A DNA stretch of 13,240 nucleotides from Pseudofrankia asymbiotica. GTDB lineage: Bacteria; Actinomycetota; Actinomycetes; Frankiales; Frankiaceae. The stretch spans positions 101,814 through 115,053 of the forward strand of contig NZ_MOMC01000040.1 in assembly GCF_001983105.1 (NCBI RefSeq). Direction: 5' to 3'. Below are positions 1 through 6,800 of the stretch, one piece after another. Every line of letters begins with the position of its first letter. The first letter of the stretch is position 1. Both the position numbers and the translations under genes were made by a program. The notes under the pieces are model-generated. The model was given only the letters and a program-made list of their open reading frames with translations, made no database searches and was not told the DNA's origin.

Positions 1-1
1 C

Positions 2-760
2 GTGAGCGCCAGCCCCGCGCCAGGCACGGTCTTCGAGGTATTGCCCAGCGGCCCCCCGGTCCCGCCGCCGCCCTCGGCCTCGCGCCCGGCGTCGACGCTT
101 GTCGCCACCCCCGCCGGGCCCCGGAGTACCGGTCCCGTGCTCACCCTCGGGCGGACGTCCGTCAACCTCGGACAGGTCGACTCCACCGACACCGTCGACC
201 TCACCAACACGGGTACCGAGGCCTTCACGATCCGGACCGGCGGCGCGCCGTCCTATCTGGACGCGTCACCGCGCGCGACCCGCCTCGACCCGGGCTACCG
301 CACTCAGCTGCTCATCAGCCTGGACCGTTCGGCCGCGCCGGTCGGCCAGCTCGACGTCCCGATCACCGTCGCCCCGGTCTCGGGGACCGGCGGCGGGACG
401 ATCCACGTGACGGGCGTCGTCACCGCCGGGCCGAGGATTCTCTCCGCGGCCGCCGCGCCGTCGTCGCTGCGCGCCCAGGCCTGCGCCACCGACCAGGCCC
501 CGGCGGCCGCGACCCTGACCGTCGAGGTCCAGGACCCGATCGGCATGGCCGGCGGCAGCGTCGCGGTCACCGCCCCGAACGGCGCCGCCGCGACGGTCGC
601 CCTCCAGCTCGGCTCCACCACCGACGACAGGTCCACCTGGACGGCCCAGCTGGGCCCCTCCGCGGCCGCCGGCACCCTCGCCTACACGGTGACCGTCAAG
701 GACCTCAACAACCGCGTGGCCACCAAGCAGGGCTCCCTGACCGTCGCCGCGTGCTCCTAG
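2..760 (+). CDS. C-terminal part of an exported/surface protein with Ig-like domains (5' partial)
   Basis: The frame is open to the left edge, so the GTG at position 2 is probably internal and the true start lies outside the window. The visible 252 residues begin with a Pro/Ala/Ser-rich linker (about 1-45). Two beta-rich modules follow. The first (about 46-142) has alternating hydrophobic strands and resembles Ig-like repeats built around N-T-G turns. The second (about 146-251) ends in an Ala-Cys-Ser tail. C161 and C251 bracket the second module and could form a disulfide, which would suit an extracytoplasmic location. In actinomycetes I recall similar C-terminal modules on membrane-anchored sigma-factor-like, anti-sigma or kinase proteins, so the missing N-terminus could be cytoplasmic and regulatory; that is inference. 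No catalytic motif is visible. It ends in TAG at 758-760, directly followed by an alternating purine/pyrimidine tract. Confidence is high that it codes and low for its role. Confidence 0.7.
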   Translation: MSASPAPGTVFEVLPSGPPVPPPPSASRPASTLVATPAGPRSTGPVLTLGRTSVNLGQVDSTDTVDLTNTGTEAFTIRTGGAPSYLDASPRATRLDPGYRTQLLISLDRSAAPVGQLDVPITVAPVSGTGGGTIHVTGVVTAGPRILSAAAAPSSLRAQACATDQAPAAATLTVEVQDPIGMAGGSVAVTAPNGAAATVALQLGSTTDDRSTWTAQLGPSAAAGTLAYTVTVKDLNNRVATKQGSLTVAACS

Positions 761-791
761 CGCGTACGCACGCGCATATACGCACGCACGC
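760..791. repeat. 32-nt alternating purine-pyrimidine tract (Z-DNA candidate)
   Basis: From the last base of the preceding stop codon every base alternates purine/pyrimidine without a break for 32 nt, mostly CG and CA/TG steps with a short TATA step in the middle. The nonamer TACGCACGC occurs twice inside it (765-773 and 779-787). Such tracts can adopt left-handed DNA under negative supercoiling. No inverted repeat with a T-tract is present, so it is not an ordinary intrinsic terminator of the upstream gene. Confidence 0.6.
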
Positions 792-1170
792 TCCAGCACC
801 GGCCACTCCACTCCCGGCACCGCGCGCGTCGCCGGTTGCGGGGACGGCGCGCGGATGGCGGCCGAGATGACCGTGGGACGGCCTCGCGACGGCATGCCCA
901 CGCCTGTGACGTTCAAGAAGCGCATTCGTTACCCGGGAACGGCGCGATGCGGCGGCAGAATGCACCTGGACATCGACTTCGGGTGTCGAACAGTGACCGG
1001 TCCCAAGCGTGACGTCAAAGTGGAGCAGGCGACGTTTCGGATTCCGCTCCTAACCCGAGGCGCGCGGTTGTGTACCCTTCCGCCCGAGGGTTAAACCGGC
1101 ACTCACGTTGTAATGCTGAACGTGCGCCACGCCCGGGAGTGACCGGGGCCCGACGTCACCGAAGGTAGTG
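792..1170. other. Non-coding stretch, no supported gene
   Basis: No reading frame here looks like a protein: the longest open frames are short, with arginine-rich or random composition and no family resemblance. Base composition is less extreme than in the flanking genes. Visible small structures are an imperfect palindrome at 927-941 centred on CCCGGG, and a 6-bp inverted repeat, TAACCC at 1051-1056 with GGGTTA at 1088-1093. The second arm overlaps a small GGTT-A-AACC palindrome (1089-1097). These could be operator sites for the rightward RNA proposed downstream. I could not find a convincing -35/-10 pair; TACCCT at 1073-1078 fits TANNNT but has no good partner. Confidence 0.4.
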
Positions 1171-1472
1171 GACCAAGAAGTTGTAAACGCAACTTCGCCG
1201 ACGTCGCCGGCGGCCACAAACAGAGGGAGCCACCCGCTGTCAAGCGGCTGGAAACGGAGGAGGCCGAAGTCGCCGCCCAGCGGCGATGAAAAGGTTGTGC
1301 GCCACCTCATCGTGCGGCGACGAGCCGAAGGAGGCCGGAGCCTCGGCTACGCCGGGACTCCGGGGGCAGCCCCTGAACGACAATGCGGGTCGCGGGCCGC
1401 CGGGCGAAAGAGCCGGCGAGTAGGGCAAGTTTACGTACCGCCCGGCTCGGGGGGTACCGGGCGGTACTTTTT
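1171..1472 (+). ncRNA. Candidate structured non-coding RNA ending in an intrinsic terminator
   Basis: A run of compact hairpins lies in a stretch without a credible gene. These are GAAGTTG/CAACTTC (1177-1183 with 1190-1196, 6-nt loop), a 22-nt hairpin with one C-C mismatch (1230-1251, loop GTCA), and TCGCCGC/GCGGCGA (1270-1276 with 1280-1286). GAGGC/GCCTC follows (1331-1335 with 1340-1344), which competes with CCGGAG/CTCCGG (1335-1340 with 1358-1363), and then GGGG/CCCC (1363-1366 with 1370-1373). The series ends in a perfect intrinsic terminator at 1435-1472. The T-tract fixes the direction as rightward. It does not match what I remember of RNase P RNA, tmRNA, SRP RNA, or the cobalamin and ydaO riboswitches, and no gene follows in the same direction that a riboswitch could control. 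The 5' end is a guess; it could lie anywhere from about 1090 to 1175. In GC-rich DNA some hairpins are expected by chance, so the terminator is the main support. Confidence 0.4.
1435..1472 (+). terminator. Strong rho-independent terminator
   Basis: GTACCGCCCGG (1435-1445) and its exact reverse complement CCGGGCGGTAC (1457-1467) form an 11-bp perfect stem with an 11-nt loop, followed at once by TTTTT (1468-1472). The opposite strand has no T-tract after the stem, so the direction is rightward. No coding gene on the + strand precedes it closely; the nearest stop is at 760. It also shields the 3' end of the convergent ATPase gene (stop at 1605) from rightward transcription. Confidence 0.85.
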
Positions 1473-1604
1473 CGATAGTGGCATCTACCGGTGGATCGCA
1501 CAAGACACCAACTCGACAAATCCATGCTGGCGTGTGGACACGGGCGTTGATCGGACCTGTATCCAGACCGGGCCGGGCCAACCGTGGAAGTCCACTCGGC
1601 GTGG

Positions 1605-4600
1605 TCAGGCGGGGCGGCGGTAGACGCGGGTCGCGGTGAGGACGCCGGTGGCGGCATCCTGGCCGCCGCCGGCGGTGGCCGGCAGGCCGCGGCGCAGATG
1701 TTCCTCGACGCGGAGGTATTTCAGGCCGGCGCGGAGGTCGGCATCGTTCCGTAGCCTGATCACCAGCGGGAAGGCGGCCAGGGCGGCCGTGTCGAACAGG
1801 CCCGTGGTGTAGACGAGCTGGACACCGAGCCGGTCGGCGACGGCGAGCTGCAGGTCGAGCAGGTAGCCGGCGGAGGCGCGGCCGATCGGGTTGTCGAGGA
1901 ACAGCACGCCGGCGTGCGGCGTGCGCAGCTGGCCCCTGTCGTTGGCGCGCAGCGCCGCCATCGTGCAGTACAGGATGATGGCCGCGGTGAGCTGCTGGCC
2001 GCCGGAGAACACGTCGCCGAGCTCGGACACCCGGACCCGCTCGGTGCGCAGCACCGCGTCCGGCTTGAGCACCTCGACCCGCACGCCGCGCGGCAGCGCG
2101 GCGCGCACCCCGCGCAGCAGCAGCGCCATCCCGTCCAGCCGCGCCGCCGGCGCCCGGCCGCCACCAGCGGCGCCGGCCGCCGGGCTTCCCGCCACCGCGG
2201 CCGTGGGCTCGCCGTGCGCGGCCGTCGCGGGCCGGCCCTGCGCCGCCGCGGCGTCGACGACGTCGCCGAGCGCGTCGGCGAGCGTCGCCCCCTCCGGATC
2301 GGAGAACGAGATCCGCAGGAACTCCTGGCCGGACCAGTCGCCGAGCTGGTCGGGCAGGCGGGACAGCCGCTGCGCGGCGCGCAGCGTGCCGAGCGCGGTA
2401 CGGACCATGCCTTCCAGCCGGGCCACGATCGCCGCCCGGTTGCGGCCGATGTGCGCGAGGTCGTCGTCGAGGCTGCGCAGCCGGGGCGCCAGCGCGTCGG
2501 CCCAGGCGACGGCGTTCGCCGCGACCGCCTCGCGCCCGGCGCGGACCATCTGACGGCGGGCGGGCGCCCGGACGCCCTCGAACCGGTCCTGCCCCGCCCA
2601 GGCGGCGACGGCGTCCGCCGCGGCGCGCACGGCGGTGGCGGCCGTCGCGAGCCGCGCGGTCGCCGCCCGCCAGCTGTCGCGGGCCGACCGCGCCGCGGCG
2701 CGGGCCTCTTCAGGACCTCCGCCGAACGCGACGGTCCCGGCCGGCGTGCCGGCGTCCGGACCACCGGCCGGGACGTCGCCGTCGCTCGCGGTCGCGTCGC
2801 CGTCGCCGGGGTTCTCGCCGGACCGGCGAATCCGAGCGGGCTGGTCCGCTCGGGAGTCCGCCGGCCGGTCCGAGGCGTTCGCGGTGTCGGCGATCGCCTC
2901 GGCGAGTGTCTCGGCGACGGCGCGGAACGCGGCGAGCGTGCCGTCGTACTGGCTGGCGAGCACCCCAAGGCGCTCCCGCCCAGCTCTGGCGCGCCCGAGC
3001 TCCGTCTCGGCGGCGCGGACGGCGGCGAACGCCCGTCCCAGCAGCTCCTCGGCGTTCCGGGCGTCGGCGGGTACCTGATCGCCGGTCAGCGGGCCAGCGC
3101 GGCGGCGACGAGCCTCTTCACTGGTGGCTCGGACCTCCTCGCGCAGGCCCCCGACCCGTTCCCGCATCTCGTCCAGCTCGGCGGCGAGCGCCTCGGCGTG
3201 CCGCCCGGCCGTGGCGGCGGCCGCGGCGCGCGAGGCCGCGTCGGCGCCGTCAGGGCCGTCCAGCAGCTCGCGCGCGGCCCGCCGGACCTCGGGCGTGAGC
3301 GCGTCCAGAGCGGCCCGGGCCGTGGCCTCCTCCCGGCGGGCCAGCTCGAGCGCGGCGGTCAGGTCGGCGCCGACGGCGACCTGCTGGTATGTCCGCGTCG
3401 CCGCCTCGTAGCGGGCCCGCAGCACCGCCACCGCGACCCGCGGCGCCACGCCGCTTCCCCCGGTGCCCGGCACGCCACCCTGGCCGTCACCGTCACCGCC
3501 GCCGGCGCCCGGGCCGCTCCCGGTCTCGTCGGCGCCGTCGGCCTCGTCGACCTCCGCACCCGCGCCGACGACCTCGGCGGCTTCGGCGCGGGCCGCGTCC
3601 GCGGTGCGGCGGGCGCCGTCCGCCTCGCGGCGCGCCTCGGCGGCCGCGCGGCGGGCGGCGGCCGCGGCGGCGCGATGCGCCTCGGCCGCCGCGGCCAGTC
3701 GCGCGGCCGCCGCGGCCAGCTCATCCGCGTGCGCGAGGTCCTCTGTCGGGCTCCCGATCGCGCGTGCCAGCCGGTCGAGCTCGCCGGCCCTGGCCACGGC
3801 GCGCTGCTCGGCGTCGCGCAGCGGCTCGACGGCGGCGAACGCCCCGTCCGCCGCCGCCCTGGCCTCGTCGGCCCGCGCCGTCGTCCCGGCGAGCGTGCTC
3901 GCGGCCTCGGCCGCGGCGTCCCGGGCGATGGCGAACTCCGCGGCCAGCGCCGTGACCCGGCCCGGCGGGTAGGCGCGCCGCCAGCCCGCGAGCGCGGCCG
4001 TCAACGCCCTGTCCGCCTCGACCCTCGCCGAGAGCTCGGCCGTGAGCTGGGCCCGGTCGTCCTGGCGCCGCTGGGTCGCGGACCGCTCGGCCGCGGCCGC
4101 CGCCGCGTCGTACAGCGCCGGGTTCGGTGGCACGACGAACACCAGCCCGTCAGACGCGGGTTCGTCGCCGGCGCAGCTCACGCGCTCGGCGCCTTCCGCG
4201 CGGACGGTCACGCCCCCGGGCCCGGTCATGCCGTCAGCGCGGGCCACGTCGTCAGGACCGGCCTGGGTGCCAGGGCCAGCCTGGGTGCCAGGGCCGGCCG
4301 AACCTCGGGCGGTGACCGTGTCTCGGGCGGAGGCGAACGCGGCCGGGGTGGCGACGCTGACGGCCGCGTTGGGGAGGAGGCGGGCGGCGAGGAGGACCTC
4401 GCGGGCGCGGGCGAGCGTGGCCCGCGCGCCGTCCGGGTCCCGGGAGGTGACGACAACGCCGTCGGCGACATCGGGACGCCCGCGCCACACGGCCTCGCGG
4501 TCGGCGGCGGCCACCGCGCGCACCAGGTATGCCCAGCCAGGCTCGGCCGAGATGCCGGCTCCGGTCAGCGCCGCGCACACCGCGAGCACCTCGGGCCGGG

Positions 4601-6800
4601 CCGGGCGCAGGTCGTCGCCGCCCAGCGCGGCCAGCACCCGCCGGTCCGCGTCGGACTCGACGGTCAGCTCCAGCCTGCGCCGTTCGCCCGCCGCCACGGC
4701 GGCCCGCAGCGCGGCGAGGGCCTCCTCGGCCACCCCGTCCAGCCCCGCCGCGCCGGCGAGAGCCGGCGTCGCGAGGCCGAGCAGGGCGGCGACCCTGCCG
4801 TCGGCGGTGACGGCCGCGGCGGCGTCGTCGGCCGCCGCGGCCTGGTCGGCCAGCGCCGCGGCCCTTGCCTGGGCGACGTCGGCGGCGCGCTCGGCCCGCC
4901 GGCTCGCCTCGGCCGCCGCGGTGCGTTCCCGGTCCAGCCGGCCGACCTCGGCGAGCGCCTCCTGGACCGCCGTCGCCCCGGCGCGAGCCGCGTCGGCCGC
5001 GTCCGCCGCGGCCTCGCCCAACGACGCGCCGCCGATGGCCGCGTCCCTGGCGGTGCCAGCGGTGCCAGCGGTGCCAGCGGTGCGGGCGGCGCCGGGGAGC
5101 AGGCCGCCGGCGGCCGCGGCGGCCAGCGCGGTGGCCGCGGCCTCGACGCGGGCCCGGGCCGCGCGCTCGCCGGCACGGGCGGTGGCGGCCTCGTCGAGGG
5201 CGCGGCGCTCGGCCTCGGCCGCCGTCTCGGCGTCCTGGTCCCGCCCGGTCGCCCGCCGCTCGGCCTCGTCGGCGGCGGCGCGGGCGCGGGCCGCGGCGGA
5301 GAGCAGCCCGGCGACCAACGCGCGGGCGGCGTCGTCCCGGTCGGCCAGCGCCGGCGCGGCGGTGTCACGCGCCTCGGCGACCAGCGCTGTCAGCCGGCCC
5401 GCCTCGGCGCTCGCCGCCGCGAGCCGCAGAGTGTCCGCGCTGGCCCGCCAGCCCTCGACGACGGTCGCTGTCGCCTTCGCCGCGGCGACCAGCTCGTCAC
5501 GGGTGGCCTGAGCGTCGGCGAGGCGCAGCTCGGCGAGCCGGCGGCGCAGCGCGGCCACCAGGTCGCCGGCGTGCGCTCGGCCCGCCTCGGCGGTGGCCTC
5601 CGCGTCGCCGGCCGCCGTGAGCTGAGCCGTGAGCCCCGCGCGGTCGGCCTCGCCGGCCCGCAGCCGTCCGTCCACTCCCGCGGCGAGCCGGGCGATCTCG
5701 ACGCGGGCGGCGTCCAGCCCCACCTGCGCCGCGTCCCGGTCGCGCAGGGTGTCCACGAGGACGGACAGGCGCTCCAGCGCGCCCGCGACGAAGTCGCGCT
5801 CGGCGGCGAGCACCGCCCGCTCGGCGAGCTTGGCCGCGTAGCCGTCGACGACCTCGGCCACGCCGGCGGGGTCCTCCGGTGGGGTCACCGCGCGCAGCAG
5901 GAAGTCGACGAACCCCTCGTCGGTCGTGAACGCGAACGCCTCGGCGGCCTCACCCTCGCCGGCGTTCATGGCGCGCTGGTAGCGGAACAGCTCCGGGTCG
6001 AGGCCAAGGGCGTCCAGGTGCTCCAGCCAGGCGCCCTGGTGGGTCTCCCAGGTCAGGTCGAGCGCCGGGTCGGCGGCGTGCGCGCGGGTCATCGCCTCGC
6101 GGAACCCGGCAAGCGTCACCAGCCGGCCGTCGCGGCGCAGTGGGAGGGTGCTGAGCTCCGTGCCACCGGGGCCGCCGGACGGGCGGAACGAGTACCAGGC
6201 GTCGGCGAGCCGGCCGCCGTCGGCCGGGCCACGCCCGCGCCACTCGCTGACCTTGCCGGTGACGACGCGCTCGCCGGTCACCGCGTGCTGCCACTCGCAG
6301 ATCACCTGACCGCAGTCCCTGGGCAGCACGAAGTTGTCCAGCACCCGTCCGTTGGACGTGCCGACGACGTGCCTGCGCCCGGGCAGCACGACGGAGAAGA
6401 TCAGCTTCATCAGCACGCTCTTGCCGCCGCCGTTCTCCAGGAACAGCACGGTGGCCGGCGACGCCCGCCGCCGCACCGGCGGCTCCCCGCCCAGCCGCCA
6501 CCCGGCGGGCGCCACGTCAGCCGCCGAGCCGCCACCTGGCGCACCGGCCGTCAGGCTCGCGGCGCCCGCGGCGGCCGCGGCGCCGTCGCCCACGCCGGCG
6601 TCCGAGCCCGACCCACCTGGTTCACCAGAACCGCTGCCCGTCGGCCGCGACGCCGCCTGGGCGGCGGCGAGGTCGAACATCGAGTCCTGGCGCGGCCCCG
6701 TCACCGGCCCGCCGACGCCGGAGAAGTCGAGCAGAACGTCGCCGAAGCGGGCACCCCGCGGCCCGATCGAGTGCAGCCGCACCCGTGCCAGCTCATACAT
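1605..6800 (-). CDS. Giant SMC/MukB/JetC-like coiled-coil ATPase (1731 aa)
   Basis: Third gene of the operon and the likely motor of a condensin-like complex that binds or extrudes DNA. The N-terminal ATPase half starts at MYELARVRLHSIG. Walker A is E-N-G-G-G-K-S at 122-128, unusually late because about 80 Gly/Ala/Ser-rich residues (33-114) are inserted before it. Ala/Glu/Arg-rich coiled coil runs about 265-665, then a globular middle (about 668-895) in hinge position, then a second coil about 895-1510 broken by Gly/Asp-rich inserts near 1080-1120 and 1307-1365. The C-terminal half has the signature F-S-G-G-Q (1598-1602) and Walker B F-L-D-N-P (D1636, N1637), where SMC proteins normally have D-E. 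The start at 6800 follows GGAGG by 9 nt, and its ATG overlaps the previous stop by 8 nt; open frame continues upstream to 7403 but is only antisense-type composition overlapping the previous gene. It resembles a poorly characterised family that I recall from streptomycetes. SMC-like is confident; Wadjet versus housekeeping Mks is not resolved. Confidence 0.88.
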   Translation of the reverse strand: MYELARVRLHSIGPRGARFGDVLLDFSGVGGPVTGPRQDSMFDLAAAQAASRPTGSGSGEPGGSGSDAGVGDGAAAAAGAASLTAGAPGGGSAADVAPAGWRLGGEPPVRRRASPATVLFLENGGGKSVLMKLIFSVVLPGRRHVVGTSNGRVLDNFVLPRDCGQVICEWQHAVTGERVVTGKVSEWRGRGPADGGRLADAWYSFRPSGGPGGTELSTLPLRRDGRLVTLAGFREAMTRAHAADPALDLTWETHQGAWLEHLDALGLDPELFRYQRAMNAGEGEAAEAFAFTTDEGFVDFLLRAVTPPEDPAGVAEVVDGYAAKLAERAVLAAERDFVAGALERLSVLVDTLRDRDAAQVGLDAARVEIARLAAGVDGRLRAGEADRAGLTAQLTAAGDAEATAEAGRAHAGDLVAALRRRLAELRLADAQATRDELVAAAKATATVVEGWRASADTLRLAAASAEAGRLTALVAEARDTAAPALADRDDAARALVAGLLSAAARARAAADEAERRATGRDQDAETAAEAERRALDEAATARAGERAARARVEAAATALAAAAAGGLLPGAARTAGTAGTAGTARDAAIGGASLGEAAADAADAARAGATAVQEALAEVGRLDRERTAAAEASRRAERAADVAQARAAALADQAAAADDAAAAVTADGRVAALLGLATPALAGAAGLDGVAEEALAALRAAVAAGERRRLELTVESDADRRVLAALGGDDLRPARPEVLAVCAALTGAGISAEPGWAYLVRAVAAADREAVWRGRPDVADGVVVTSRDPDGARATLARAREVLLAARLLPNAAVSVATPAAFASARDTVTARGSAGPGTQAGPGTQAGPDDVARADGMTGPGGVTVRAEGAERVSCAGDEPASDGLVFVVPPNPALYDAAAAAAERSATQRRQDDRAQLTAELSARVEADRALTAALAGWRRAYPPGRVTALAAEFAIARDAAAEAASTLAGTTARADEARAAADGAFAAVEPLRDAEQRAVARAGELDRLARAIGSPTEDLAHADELAAAAARLAAAAEAHRAAAAAARRAAAEARREADGARRTADAARAEAAEVVGAGAEVDEADGADETGSGPGAGGGDGDGQGGVPGTGGSGVAPRVAVAVLRARYEAATRTYQQVAVGADLTAALELARREEATARAALDALTPEVRRAARELLDGPDGADAASRAAAAATAGRHAEALAAELDEMRERVGGLREEVRATSEEARRRRAGPLTGDQVPADARNAEELLGRAFAAVRAAETELGRARAGRERLGVLASQYDGTLAAFRAVAETLAEAIADTANASDRPADSRADQPARIRRSGENPGDGDATASDGDVPAGGPDAGTPAGTVAFGGGPEEARAAARSARDSWRAATARLATAATAVRAAADAVAAWAGQDRFEGVRAPARRQMVRAGREAVAANAVAWADALAPRLRSLDDDLAHIGRNRAAIVARLEGMVRTALGTLRAAQRLSRLPDQLGDWSGQEFLRISFSDPEGATLADALGDVVDAAAAQGRPATAAHGEPTAAVAGSPAAGAAGGGRAPAARLDGMALLLRGVRAALPRGVRVEVLKPDAVLRTERVRVSELGDVFSGGQQLTAAIILYCTMAALRANDRGQLRTPHAGVLFLDNPIGRASAGYLLDLQLAVADRLGVQLVYTTGLFDTAALAAFPLVIRLRNDADLRAGLKYLRVEEHLRRGLPATAGGGQDAATGVLTATRVYRRPA
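4261..4296. repeat. 18-bp tandem duplication inside the ATPase gene
   Basis: The unit GCCTGGGTGCCAGGGCC plus one base occurs twice back to back (4261-4278 and 4279-4296) and differs only in the last base (A versus G). On the minus strand it encodes the duplicated hexapeptide G-P-G-T-Q-A in a low-complexity segment within the globular middle. In-frame copy-number change would not break the protein. Confidence 0.8.
5051..5083. repeat. 9-bp tandem repeat inside the ATPase gene
   Basis: CGGTGCCAG occurs three times without interruption (5051-5077), followed by a partial fourth copy. It encodes a Thr-Ala-Gly tripeptide repeat in the N-terminal coiled-coil arm, where it should create a flexible break in the helix. 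The unit is a multiple of three, so slippage keeps the frame. Confidence 0.8.

Noticed and set aside
855..1094. 79-aa + strand frame in the left intergenic region
   Set aside because: There is no recognisable family or convincing ribosome site, and composition is unlike the neighbouring genes.
1171..1472. Known riboswitch or housekeeping RNA (RNase P, tmRNA, ydaO, cobalamin)
   Set aside because: I compared the region with the conserved core sequences I remember and found no match, and no downstream gene on the same strand could be regulated.
1168..1623. 151-aa + strand frame overlapping the proposed ncRNA
   Set aside because: It reads through the perfect terminator hairpin and into the convergent gene's 3' end, and its sequence is Arg/Gly/Pro-rich without a domain pattern. 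The DNA is better explained as structured RNA.
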